Source of the DNA: Heliocidaris tuberculata
Taxonomy: Eukaryota > Echinodermata > Echinoidea > Camarodonta > Echinometridae
Direction: 5' to 3'
Assembly (NCBI GenBank): GCA_025618425.1
Contig: CM046832.1
Coordinates: 68,555,707 to 68,619,706 of the forward strand
DNA: 64,000 nt
Shown in pieces: positions 12,742-22,429 of this stretch. Numbering within the stretch: the stretch's first letter is position 1; every line of letters begins with the position of its first letter. The notes under the pieces were generated by a model that did no database searches, had not been told where the DNA came from, and saw only the letters and a list, made by a program, of their open reading frames with translations. The position numbers and the translations under genes were made by a program.

Positions 12742-13881
12742 CAACGAACATTTTCCCTTTAACAATTTAGACGAAGATGAATTTATAACAGTAGTACAGG
12801 GGAGCCGAAATGATGTTATCTCGCATAGATATGACAGTAATACGAGGTTTGATCATTTTGCCACCAATGCTCTTGCTAGCAATTTTGATGAGCTTCAACT
12901 TGAATTTGATTCTCATGACGAAGCAGTTCATCTTCCTTCATCTTCGTACTATACCGAATGTTTATTCAAAGATTATGCTAAAACACTTGAGAACGACAAC
13001 TTATTTGTCTTGCACCTTAATATTAGAAGTGCAAATAGAAATTTTGAGAAATTACGATCATTTTTAGGAAATACTGAATTGTCAGTGCCTCCGGTTATTG
13101 CTCTCTCAGAAACCTGGTTTTCAGAGACCGCTAATTATTTAGTTACGCTACCTGAATACAGGATCGTCACTAATAACAGATCTAACAAACCAGGGGGTGG
13201 CGTGGCGCTATATATACCATGTTCACTTGATTATGTGGTCATAGACGACTTGAAATGTATGACTGATGCAATTGAGTCTTTATTTGTTGAAGTTGTAACT
13301 CAGAAAGGTCAGAAACTGCTCATCGGTGTTATATACAGACCACCACAGTCTGCTTGTATGAATGAATTTTTAATTGCTATCAATGATCTTCTTCAAAACC
13401 GTGCATTTAGAAACAGTAATTGTATCATTACAGGGGATTTTAACATAAATCTCCTATCCAGCAATCATTCGGCTACTAATGATTTCCTCACTAACCTTTT
13501 ATCTTCATCATTTTTGCCACTGATCTCTAAACCTACGAGAGTGACTGATCACTCTGCCACCCTTATAGACAACATATTCTGTAATTGCCAACCTGTTCCT
13601 AAAGCTGGCTTATTGTGACTGACATTTCTGATCACTTTCTGATCTTTACTCACATTCAGTTAGCACTTCCAAATACTAAAAATGATGGTATGAACTTAGG
13701 AGCACGTCGTATTTTCACTCCTGAAAATATAACCTCTTTACAGGACAAGTTAAGCTCTACTGATTGGTCTGATGTTTACTCTGTGAAAGAAAATGTTGAT
13801 CAAGCCTTTGAAATATTTTTAAACATGTTAAATAATTGCATAAATTTTTGCATACCATTTGAAAAAACATCGGAAATATGA
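12728..13881 (+). pseudogene. LINE 1 ORF2, endonuclease domain (frameshifted)
   Basis: Start of ORF2 at ATG 12728. After an acidic N-terminal extension of about 95 residues, the endonuclease/exonuclease/phosphatase fold is clear: LNIRS (catalytic Asn), ALSETW (catalytic Glu), GGGVALYI, GVIYRPP, GDFNINLL (Asp and Asn) and LIDNIF. The reading then breaks at about 13606-13618: the first frame stops at 13616-13618, and the final motif ISDHFLIF with the catalytic Asp-His continues one frame over until a stop at 13879-13881. A one-base indel around 13606-13612 explains this. In the family this domain nicks target DNA to start target-primed reverse transcription. All catalytic residues are still spelled out across the two frames. 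Confidence 0.88.
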
Positions 13882-14158
13882 TTATAAACGCATACCTAAA
13901 CTTCCTTGGGTTACAAAATCAATTCTACGATCCATTAATCGCAAAAATAATTTATATATCGACTTTATTTCTAAACCTTGCGATTCTTCACGAATGAAAT
14001 ACACTTCCTACAAAAATGTGCTTACTACAACCCTTCGCTTGGCGAAAAAGGGATATTTCATGGAACAACTAGATCTATTTAAAAATGACGTTAAAAACAC
14101 TTGGAAAATCATAAATGGTGCTCTGAATAAGGGTAAAAAAATCCAAGTCAATTTCTAA
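13859..14158 (+). pseudogene. LINE 1 ORF2, linker between endonuclease and RT (frameshifted)
   Basis: This open stretch continues ORF2 after a second shift between the A-run at 13862 and the stop at 13879. It reads KRIPKLPWVTKSILRSI and NTWKIINGALNKGKK, which is the typical basic linker before the RT in CR1/L2-like elements. It ends in a premature stop (14156-14158) because of a third shift at the A7 run near 14133-14139. The true frame continues SKLRVDD into the next segment. The fault sits on a homopolymer, so it could be a replication slip or an assembly error. Confidence 0.8.
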
Positions 14159-14159
14159 G

Positions 14160-15506
14160 TTGCGTGTTGATGACGCCTTTATTGAAGATAATCACGTAAT
14201 AGCTGATACCTTTAACACCTATTTTTCTGAAGTAGGCTCCAAATTATCTCAGACTATTATTCCAGGTGATAAATCCTTTCACGAATTTCTAACAATGCCA
14301 AATGACAACTCTATTTTCTTTACCCCAGTATTTAGGCAGGAGTTAGTTAATATTGTCTTAGGATTGAAATCAAACAAATCTCCTGGTTACGACGGTATAA
14401 CCAATTTCCTCTTGAAAAGCATTGTCGATTCCATTGCTGATCCGTTGCTTTACATATTCAATTTATCTTTGAAGTCTGGCCAAGTTCCAGCTAAAATGAA
14501 AATTGCTAAAGTGATCCCATTATTCAAAAAAGGTGATAACCTGTCTGTCAACAATTATCGCCCCATATCTTTATTAACCTCGTTTTCAAAAATTTTGGAA
14601 AAAGTAGTCTACGTAAGAACTATTGCTTTTCTTAAAAAATACAATATTATATCCGACTCTCAGTTTGGTTTCAGAGAAAAACACAACACGACCCACGCTA
14701 TTTTAACTCTCATAGATCAAATCTCTAGTTCTTTTGATAAGTCTAATCACACTGTGGGTATGTTCCTTGATTTCTCTAAGGCTTTTGATACCATTAATCA
14801 CGAGATACTACTACATAAACTTGCTTACTATGGCATCAGAGGGAATGCATTGAAGTGGTTTAAGAGTTATCTTTCAGGTAGAGTACAATTTGTTAGCGTA
14901 AACAATTCGGACTCTTCTACCAAACCTGTTAATTGCGGAGTTCCTCAAGGAAGCCTTCTGGGCCCTCTTTTATTTATAATTTATGTAAATGATATTAAAA
15001 GGTCGTCTGATATTCTCTCTTTTATACTCTTTGCGGACGACTCCAATCTGTTCTACTCACATCACGATCCTATTGAACTCGTCACTGTTTTAAATGCCGA
15101 ACTTAAAAAGGTGACGGATTGGATAAAAGCTAACAAACTATCTTTAAATTTACAAAAAACAAATTATATGTTGTTTAGTAATTCCTTATCACATCTATCT
15201 GATCAAATTATATTTGACAACACTGTTATTAAAGAAGTTAAAACAACCAAATTTTTAGGTATTACTATAGACAATAAATTATCATGGAATTCGCATATTG
15301 ATAACACTTGCAAAACCATATCAAGAAATATTGGAGTCATTCATCAACTAAAGCATGTTCTTCCATTATCAGCACTTCTGATGTTATATTCAACTCTCAT
15401 CTTACCATATCTAAATTATGGCATTTTGGCATGGGGAAACGCAGCAAGATCCAGGTTAGATAAAATTTTACTCTTGCAGAAAAAGGTTTTGAGAATAATT
15501 ATGTAA
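14160..15506 (+). pseudogene. LINE 1 ORF2, reverse transcriptase domain
   Basis: About 448 codons of uninterrupted RT. Motifs in order: SPGYDGI, KVIPLFKKGD, NNYRPISLLTSFSKILEKV, QFGFREKHNTTHAI, motif A FLDFSKAFDTINHE (catalytic Asp), motif B NCGVPQGSLLGPLLF, motif C FADD (15030-15041, both catalytic Asp) and TKFLGITIDNKLSW. All polymerase signatures are intact. The frame ends at a stop created by one extra base near 15500; removing it restores IICNTSYRAH leading into the C-terminal segment. The family enzyme copies its RNA directly at the nicked chromosome. Interrupted as a whole, so labelled a pseudogene. Confidence 0.92.
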
Positions 15507-15534
15507 TACATCTTACAGAGCGCATACTGATATT

Positions 15535-15852
15535 TTGTTTCGCCAAAATCGTATTCTCATAATTCATGACCTTTATCGATTTCAGCTGTACCAATTCATG
15601 TACAATCTTGATAGAAATAATATGCCATTCGTTTTGAAACAACTGTTTGCAAAAAATAGCACTTTACACAGGTACTACACCAGGCAAGCAAACGATTATC
15701 ATTTACCCAAAACTCGAACGGCTTTTGCCAGTAAAACTATATTTTTCAATGGTCCTAAATATTGGAACTCATTAGAACAGAATTTAAAACTTACCCCTAA
15801 CTTAAGTAGGTTCAAATATCTTGTGAAGAAACACTTGACTGACTTATACTGA
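15535..15852 (+). pseudogene. LINE 1 ORF2, C-terminal region
   Basis: Continues ORF2 in another frame after the shift at about 15500. The end carries the conserved pattern seen at the C-terminus of CR1/L2-like ORF2 proteins: FFNGPKYWNSLEQ, then LSRFKYLVKKHL, and a stop at 15850-15852. No RNase H or zinc-finger motif is visible. Without the upstream frame it would not be made. Confidence 0.8.
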
Positions 15853-16093
15853 TGTAAATAATTCACTCTGCTTTTATTTATTTTTATTTTCTTTTCATTC
15901 CATAATAGTGTATTTATCTTTTTTTTTTATAATAGTTATATATACGTGTATATATAATATACTGATTTCCACTCGAAATCTCTTTTATTTCATTAATTTT
16001 ATATTGTAATGTTAGCTCAACTGTATATAATGTACATATGTTTTGTTTAGTAATTTCCTCCCTCTCAAACAATTACTTTAATTTAAACGAAAA

Positions 16094-16124
<31 letters not shown>

Positions 16125-16306
16125 CATATATTATTGTATCATTATTCGATTAGGGGGTCTACATCACACAAGCTAAGCTTTTTAGTAGATCCCTCCACAT
16201 ATCATTTTGTCACCTTTCTATGTCATATTTATGTATTCTCTGTTTTTGCAGTGTTTGTAATTTATACATATTGTTGTAATTTCATTGTAAATGTGGAATC
16301 TGAATA
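15853..16306 (+). other. LINE 1 3' untranslated region
   Basis: AT-rich, with a run of about 26 T (16096-16121), ending in GAATAAA just before the (AAATC)n tail. The open frame across it is not credible as a gene. Confidence 0.75.
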
Positions 16307-16340
16307 AAATCAAATCAAATCAAATCAAATCAAATCAAAT
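16307..16340 (+). repeat. (AAATC)n 3' tail of LINE 1
   Basis: Six to seven AAATC units follow GAATAA. A short tandem tail like this marks the 3' end of CR1/L2-type LINEs, where the RT primes on a repeated terminal sequence. Confidence 0.9.
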
Positions 16341-16748
16341 TCATGCCGCATAAATATTTGAGAAATGATATAGTTTCCATATCATTCATATTACTGTGAT
16401 AAGCTTCAAAGACTGGAATATGATATTGATTCCTTCATTCCTAGGTCATTAAGATTAATGACAGAGGTGAGGGGAACGTCTGCTGGCTAAATGATAAAAA
16501 TTGTTTGGTTATGTTTGAAGTTTGTCATATTTTGTGAAACCATGTCTTGGAATTATGTAAAAGGTTGCAATGATGATAAAGCTTTGGTTAGAGAAAAGGG
16601 AAGAGAGAGAGAGAGAGAGAGAGAGAAAGAGTGAGAGAAAGAGAAAGGTGAGAGAAGGGAATTTTATGATGGGTTATAATCACAAAATTTAAGGAATTCA
16701 ATGTTATTTTTCTGTTAAGTCATTGATTGTATCTAGACGCTGATAGGG
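16341..16748. other. Non-coding DNA with a GA-rich tract
   Basis: Between LINE 1 and the inverted-repeat element. It contains an (AG)n stretch at about 16601-16645. No gene seen. Confidence 0.6.
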
Positions 16749-16965
16749 TGCGTTTTTGCTTAGTTTGTGAAGGCAGAATGAGCGTTTCAAAACGCTATCT
16801 AAAACGCAGTTTCACTGGGTACTGTTTATGCTTGTTTTCTCCAGGGGAAATCGGCTCTGCAGCTGGATTCGCAAACCTGCACTGCGCGTGCTACGTGACC
16901 CCGGGAGGGCAGGTCAAGTTGGGACGCGCTCTTTTTCGAAAGTTTTGTGTTACCGCGCTATATTA

Positions 16966-16993
16966 TATAAATAGTGCATGATCTATCATGCAC
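16966..16993. repeat. TATAAATAG plus 20-bp palindrome (left side)
   Basis: TATAAATAG (16966-16974) directly precedes TGCATGATCTATCATGCA (16975-16992), a palindrome apart from its two central bases. A similar arrangement occurs on the right side of LINE 2, with TATAAATAG at 22147-22155 followed by ATGCAC. Confidence 0.75.
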
Positions 16994-17017
16994 AACACTG
17001 GATTATGTGCAAGACGA

Positions 17018-17102
17018 ATACTAAATTATCCCAAGTGCAGTTTTGTTTCACCGAGGCCGCAGGCCAAGGTGAAATAGACCTGCACGAGAGATAATTTAGT
17101 AT
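17018..17102. repeat. 85-bp hairpin (foldback) sequence
   Basis: Near-palindrome centred on 17060. ATACTAAATTATC (17018-17030) pairs with GATAATTTAGTAT (17090-17102), TGCAG with CTGCA (17036-17040; 17080-17084), TTTCACC with GGTGAAA (17046-17052; 17068-17074), and GGCC with GGCC, leaving a 3-nt loop. About 32 of 41 positions per arm pair. Such hairpins are typical of foldback/MITE-like repeats; the family name is not known to me. Confidence 0.85.
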
Positions 17103-17129
17103 ATATTAGGAGTTCAGTGGATATAGGGA

Positions 17130-17148
17130 TACACACACACACACACAC
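17130..17148. repeat. (AC)n microsatellite at the LINE 2 5' side
   Basis: Nine to ten AC units lie in the 5' leader region of LINE 2, or at its boundary. Confidence 0.9.
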
Positions 17149-17503
17149 TAGTAAGATGCTGCTGTAAAATCGTCTGGAATATGAGCAATTCTTTGTTATC
17201 AGTTATTATTTACGATCGTCATCACTGGAGTGGACATATTTACTGCCCTGAGACTGGTTTTGCGGTGGTCTACATCACTATTTGAGTGCTATTTGATTGC
17301 TTTTTATCAAGGTCATTAGGCTGAAAAGTTATCTTCAGTCCCATGTACTCTATTTTGTGTTTCCACATGGCTTCCAGCAGTTGATAATTTACATCAAATC
17401 TTGAAGACTTGAAAGTTGGATTTTCTTGATTTTCATTGCCAGGTATTCTATTATATTCAGCTATACTTTATCTCTGTCATTAGCTATTAACAATATCCTG
17501 ATC

Positions 17504-18277
17504 ATGTCTAATGTTAACAAGTTTGTTGCATTAGAAGTAGAGGGAGAGGAAGATGAAATCACTTTGAAGATAGATGAGGTGGTGGACAGTGCGATGGGTC
17601 TTATTCCAGATCGCAAGGGGAAGGAAGGGAATCGTCAACTTGTCGGTGATATTGTCAAGGCCGTTGTTGCAGCCCTCTTGCCAATGGTTCAGAACTTGTC
17701 AACGAAGATTGATCGTGGCTCTATATCAACAGTGAAAACCCAGGCTGTCGTGCAGAAGCATGATGACCGGCTCGATGAGGTCGAGCAGTATTCTCGGAGG
17801 GACAATATCGTTCTGAGGGGAGTGCCGGAAAGCCAGGGTGAGGTCACCAACACCCTGGTAATAAATGTTGCCAAGAGCGCAGGAGTGACGGTCACAGAAA
17901 ACGACTTAAGTACGAGTCATCGTATGGGAAGGCCCCAACCCAACAAAGCCAGACCAATATTAGCGCGTTTTGTCCGACGGGATCTCCGGACCGATCTTCT
18001 TAGGAATAAGAAGAAGCTGAGGGAATCGAAGGAGGAGGCCATGAAGAATGTGATGGTGGGGGAACATCTTTCACCTGGCAGGGCCAAGCTCCTCCAGGTG
18101 ATCAAGAAAGATGACGCAGTGGATAAGGTCTGGACTATAGATGGCAATATTCATTGCACAACCAAAAATGATGGGAAAAAGCATGTACTCAGTAGTCCTC
18201 ACGACCTCTTCAAACAGCTAGGCTGGAGCGAAGACAAACTGAGGGAGACTGGTCTATTTGTTGACATTGCAGACTAG
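17504..18277 (+). CDS. LINE 2 ORF1 protein, L1-type RNA-binding chaperone
   Basis: 257 codons from the ATG at 17504. An in-frame ATG 26 codons upstream (17426) would add a hydrophobic, AT-coded leader, so 17504 (MSNVNKFVALE, then an acidic stretch) is the better start. Regions in order: acidic N-terminus; a likely coiled coil (about residues 70-100, LSTKIDRGSI to DDRLDEVEQYSRR); an RRM-like domain opening RRDNIVLRGVPE and containing TSHRMGRPQPNKARPILARF; then a basic C-terminal domain ending in LFKQLGWSEDKL. This is the usual layout of L1-type ORF1 proteins, which coat the element RNA and have chaperone activity. The stop is TAG at 18275-18277, and ORF2 follows in the same frame with no gap. 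Confidence 0.88.
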   Translation: MSNVNKFVALEVEGEEDEITLKIDEVVDSAMGLIPDRKGKEGNRQLVGDIVKAVVAALLPMVQNLSTKIDRGSISTVKTQAVVQKHDDRLDEVEQYSRRDNIVLRGVPESQGEVTNTLVINVAKSAGVTVTENDLSTSHRMGRPQPNKARPILARFVRRDLRTDLLRNKKKLRESKEEAMKNVMVGEHLSPGRAKLLQVIKKDDAVDKVWTIDGNIHCTTKNDGKKHVLSSPHDLFKQLGWSEDKLRETGLFVDIAD

Positions 18278-21200
18278 GAAATCTCAGACCCTCTTTCATC
18301 ATTAGACAATCATCTAACAATTACAAGTCTCAATGTCAATGGACTGAACAGTAAATTGAACTTGGGTGTTTTGGATCTATATCTCAAAACTTGTGATGTC
18401 ATTTGTCTTTTAGAAACTAAATCTGACCTTCCTGATCTGTCCCAATCTTGTCTTAAGGACTATGAATATTATAGTATGCAGAAAAGTAATAATGTATGTT
18501 ACAAATTTGGTGGATATCATGGTATGTGTATTTTAATGAAGAAAGAAATATTTGCATGTTCTGAAAGGGTTCAGGACACAGTGTCTGAATCGATCATCTG
18601 GATAAAGTTTGATAGTAATATTTTAGGTTATGAATTCATTTTGGCTGCAGTATATTTACCATGTGAGGGCTCGATACATTATTCTAATGATGTTTTTGAT
18701 AATTTTGTGCTTGATGTGATTGATATATGAAGTAGATTTGATTTACCTTTGTGTCTTTTGGGTGATTTCAATGCCAGAACAGGCATACTCGATGACTTTT
18801 TAGAAGCAAAAGATATGGTTTCAAATTTGAATGGATATGAATTTTGTGATGATAATGATGACACTGATATTCGTAAGACACTGGAGGAATCCGGTTTCAA
18901 TACAAACCGATGTAATAGGGATTCTCATGTAAACAATAATGGCAAAAAATTAATCGAAATTTGTCAGAGTTTCGATTTCAAAATAGTAAATGGGAGGTTT
19001 GGGGATGATAGGAATATTGGAGATTACACATGCTTCAACAAGAATGGTGGTTGCAGCACAATTGATTATGCTTTAGTATCTCACAATCTCTTTTTTCATA
19101 TTTATAGCTTCAGTATTGATACTTTTGATAGGTGTTTATCTGATGTACATTGTCCTATTACTATAACACTACAATCCTCAAGATTGCAGACACTATCTGA
19201 AGATACTTCGTCCGGGAGTGACCAAAAATCTTATAATGAAAAGGATGAAGGTAAATGTATGCCTTCAATGTCTTTCAAGTGGTCAAATGATATCACTGAG
19301 GAATTCTCACAAAATATCGATAGTTCAGTTACTTCTATTCATGGGCACTTAGATTACCTGTACAAAAATGTAAGTCAAAAGGAAATTGATAGCTTTTACT
19401 CACAAATTTGTAAGATGTTTACAGATACTGCTCAAGATATTGGTGTTTGTAAATGGAAGCAGTCTCAAGGTAGAAATAACAGAAAAAGGAATGTTGAAAA
19501 TAAACTATGGTTTGATACAGAATGTAGTGCAGCAAGAAGAGAGTATTTGAATGTCAAAAACCGTATTTTGAGAAAAAGAAAATTGTCATTATTATATTCT
19601 GAAATAAATACTGATCTGGTTGAAGCTAGTAAAAGCTACAAAAAGTTGCTCAGACGTAAGAAAAGACAACATGAAAAAGATTTAAATGCATCTCTTCGTT
19701 CTTTGAAAACAAATAATCCAAAAGCATATTGGAAAATGCTAAACTCTAGTGAAAACAAGAAAGTTTCTGCAAACAAAGTTTTATTATCCGATTTCGCAAA
19801 TCATTTCAGCTCCTTAGGTAATAGCCAGGCTGTAAAAGATGCATTAGAAGTTGGTTCCCTAATCGAGTCTGTTGATGTAAACGATGTTTTGAATGCACCA
19901 ATCACATTGAAGGAAGTTGAAAGAATGATAAAGAACCTAAAGAATTCTAAAGCTTGTGGTAGAGATTTGATGAGAAATGAGTTTTTTAAACATTGTCCCA
20001 GTGGAATGCTCGACGTAATAGTGAAGTTTTTTAATGTTGTACTGGAGAGTGGCTTTGTTCCCACGGAATGGTGCATTGGAATAATCATCCCTATTTATAA
20101 GAACAAAGGTCAGGATACAAACCCTGATAACTATCGGGGAATCACATTGTTAAGTTGTTTTGGAAAACTTTTTACCTCTATTTTAAATCACAGAATTACC
20201 AAATATTTTGAGGCTGAAGAAATAATTGGCGAAGAACAGGCTGGTTTCCGCTCAGGCTATTCAACGACTGATCATATATTTGTTCTGAAGACAATAATTG
20301 ATATATATGTCCAAAAGAAGAAACGCCTATATTGTGCATTCATTGATTTTAAAAAAGCATTTGCTCTGATTGACAGAACATCCTTATGGCTGAAAATGTT
20401 GAGGCTGGGCGTGAATGGCAAGATTTTTGGTATCATTAACAGCATTTATAAATATGCAAAGTCATGCGTTGCAGTCAATGGAAAATGTTCAGATTTCTTT
20501 ACATGTAACATAGGTGTACGTCAGGGAGAGAACCTCTCCCCCTTGCTATTTGCTATGTATTTGAATGATTTTCAGCAACATATAGGGACATTCTATGAGG
20601 GGCTGGGTTCCTTGGCAAATGATGTTCATAGCTATCTAAATGCTGAAGAAGTGGAAACTTTTTTAAAACTATATTGCCTTTTATATGCAGATGATACTAT
20701 AATTTTGTCAGAAAGTCAGGAAGATTTGCAATCAGCATTGAATGGCGTGGCAAATTATTGCAATACATGGCAGTTAACTGTAAACACAAGTAAGACTAAA
20801 ATTGTTATTTTCTCCAAAGGGAAAATCAGAAAAATGCCAACCTTTACTTACGATGGTAGTGTGATTGATGTAGTTGATGATTTTATATACCTGGGCGTTA
20901 GATTCAATTATAATGGTAACTTTAAAAAAGCAATCTCTAAGCAAGTAACACAGGCTCGGAAGGCCTTATATAGTATGTTGGTGAAAGCAAAAAGATTACA
21001 GCTATCAATTGATACACAATGCTACTTATTTGATCATTTAGTAATACCTATATTATTGTATGGTAGTGAAGTCTGGGGTTTTGAATGTATAAAACAAATT
21101 GAAGTTTTCCATAGAAAGTTTTTAAGGACAATTTTGCATGTAAATAAGTGTACGCCAGACTGTATGGTGTACGGTGAAACTGGTCGTGGATTGATATTAA

Positions 21201-21985
21201 ACTACGTAAAACGTAGAATGGTCGGATTTTGGTTGAAGATAGTTAAAGGGAAGCAGCAGAAGTATTCAAATATTTTTTATAACTTACTCAGGTACATGCA
21301 TAAAGACAAAGATTCGCCATTCACATCACTTTGGTTTCAGTTTATTGAAGATACTTTTCAATACGCAGGCTTAGGGAACGTCTGGCTAACTCAAGGCAGT
21401 GGTTATAGTTCTCAATGGATACTTAATGCTTTGAAATTGAGACTCTCTGACATGTTCCAACAGGAATGGAGATCAGCAATGTGGACTAACCGAATCTGTA
21501 CAAATTACAGAATGTTTAAAAATGACCTTAAGATTGAAAGATACTTTTTTGTCCTAGGCCAAAGAGATATTATTACTCTCAGCAAATTCCGTTGTAGGTC
21601 GCATGCATTACCTGTAAATAAGGGTAGATTTGATGAAAGTTTGTTAGATGAAATGAAGTGTTCACTCTGCGTATCTTCAATTTTAGGAGATGAGTTTCAC
21701 TACATCTTCGAATGTCCTTTTTTTCAAAAGGAAAGGCGCATGTATTTATCAACAAAAATATATAACAGTAGACCAAGTGGGTTACAAATATCCCAATTAT
21801 TCAATTCTGCTAATACTTGCCAGCTGAAGAAAATAGCAAAATTTGCCAAAACTATTATGATGCAATTTACTCAGTCACCAAAAGAGAAGAGTAAAGAATA
21901 CCATTGTACAGAAAGTAAGAGAGATAGAACTGTATGTACTCGTAGTGGTAGAATAGTCAAACAGCCAGAATGGCTAGTTTTGTAA
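18278..21985 (+). pseudogene. LINE 2 ORF2 polyprotein: endonuclease and reverse transcriptase, one internal TGA
   Basis: 1235 codons counting one in-frame TGA (18728-18730). Endonuclease: LNVNG (18329-18343), LLETK (Glu codon 18413), GDFNAR (18761-18778), DYALVSHNL and SDVHCP (19139-19150), so all catalytic residues are present. RT: DNYRGITLLSCFGKLF, EEQAGFRSGYSTTDH, motif A FIDFKKAF (20339-20362), motif B GVRQGENLSP (from 20513) and motif C YADD (20684-20695). The C-terminal part has Cys-x2-Cys, His and Cys (21659, 21668, 21698, 21713), which resembles a CCHC zinc-binding motif. The TGA lies between the second and third endonuclease motifs and may derive from a CGA by CpG decay. No ATG in this frame precedes the LNVNG motif, so expression by read-through of the ORF1 TAG, or another non-canonical start, must be considered. 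Confidence 0.9.
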
Positions 21986-22135
21986 AAATGTTTTTATACA
22001 ATGTTTTATCTACTATATATATTCACACTTATAATGTATGTATAATAATTGTAAATATGTTTCTTTGTTTGTACTCTCATACCCCGAGAGGGGGTCGATA
22101 GAGTCAATAAATCTTATCTTATCATATCTATAGTC
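21986..22135 (+). other. LINE 2 3' untranslated region and tail
   Basis: Short, AT-rich, containing CCCCGAGAGGGGGTCGA (a small GC-rich dyad near 22082-22098) and then TCAATAAATC followed by CTTAT repeats near 22112-22125. This resembles the short 3' ends of non-LTR elements without poly-A. Confidence 0.65.
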
Positions 22136-22225
22136 TAGGAGTGGTGTATAAATAGAACATGCACTAATTGTTACAGTAAATAGACCCCTAGATCTATAAC
22201 TGCTATTGTGTATTAATCAAAGTTA

Positions 22226-22245
22226 TAGTGCACGATCGTGCACTA
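22226..22245. repeat. Perfect 20-bp palindrome
   Basis: TAGTGCACGATCGTGCACTA reads the same on both strands. It lies right of LINE 2, inside the inverted-repeat element, and mirrors the palindrome at 16974-16993. Confidence 0.9.
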
Positions 22246-22321
22246 AAGCAAACTATTTGCACGTCACGAATCTAAACAATCACAGCGCGTATTATAAATG
22301 AAAATGAGTTTTTGAACTAAA

Positions 22322-22429
22322 CGCGTTTCAAAACGCTCATTCTGGCCTGAAAAATATGAGCATAAACGCACTCAATGATGAGCGTTTCAAAACGCTCATT
22401 CTGCCTTCGCAAAGTAAGCAAAAACGCAC
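22322..22429. repeat. Tandem pair of a 59-bp unit (right terminal arm)
   Basis: Units at 22322-22370 and 22381-22429 both start with GCGTTTCAAAACGCTCATTCTG and end in AAACGCAC. The second unit matches the left arm at 16749-16796 in inverted orientation. Confidence 0.8.

Larger units (their letters stand above)
11854..16340 (+). mobile_element. LINE 1: 5'-truncated non-LTR retrotransposon, CR1/L2-group-like
   Basis: In order: the C-terminal half of an L1-type ORF1 (11854-12297), a spacer holding a small open frame, then ORF2 with apurinic-type endonuclease, FADD reverse transcriptase and a conserved C-terminal region (12728-15852), a 3' untranslated region and an (AAATC)n tail (16307-16340). 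The 5' end is cut, because ORF1 starts in mid-domain directly after a stop codon. ORF2 needs four single-frame shifts to be read, yet it has no stop codon other than those caused by the shifts. A short tandem 3' tail instead of poly-A, and the RT motif style (YRPIS, GVPQGS, FADD), fit the CR1/L2 group; clade assignment is by eye. No clear target-site duplication was found. Confidence 0.9.
17114..22135 (+). mobile_element. LINE 2: nearly intact non-LTR retrotransposon
   Basis: ORF1 (17504-18277) and ORF2 (18278-21985) are followed by a 3' untranslated region that ends near 22135 with AATAAATC and short CTTAT repeats. The borders are inferred: TAGGAGT stands at 17107-17113 and again at 22136-22142, which could be a 7-bp target duplication. 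Across 4.5 kb the single reading frame is broken only by TAG (18275-18277, between the ORFs) and TGA (18728-18730, inside ORF2), with no frameshift. The endonuclease, RT and a C-terminal CCHC-like motif are present. The RT style (YRGITLL, GVRQGENLSPLLF, YADD) differs from LINE 1, so this is a different clade, perhaps of the jockey/I superfamily. Confidence 0.9.
16749..22429. mobile_element. Inverted-repeat DNA element split by LINE 2
   Basis: A stretch of about 48 bp at 16749-16796, beginning GTGCGTTTTTGCTTA and holding GAAGGCAGAATGAGCGTTT, recurs in inverted orientation at 22381-22429 with about four differences. Inside each arm is the palindromic AGCGTTTCAAAACGCT (16781-16796; 22381-22396). 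A further partial copy of the right arm lies next to it (22322-22370), giving a tandem pair with a 59-bp period. Palindromes also occur nearer the middle (16974-16993; 22226-22245), with a hairpin at 17018-17102. The arms are 5.6 kb apart only because LINE 2 lies between them; without it the element would be about 650 bp. No transposase and no convincing target duplication are seen. Confidence 0.7.

Noticed and set aside
16727..16981. 85-codon open frame in the GC-richer part of the inverted-repeat element
   Set aside because: No transposase or other domain is visible, and the frame crosses the terminal arm itself.
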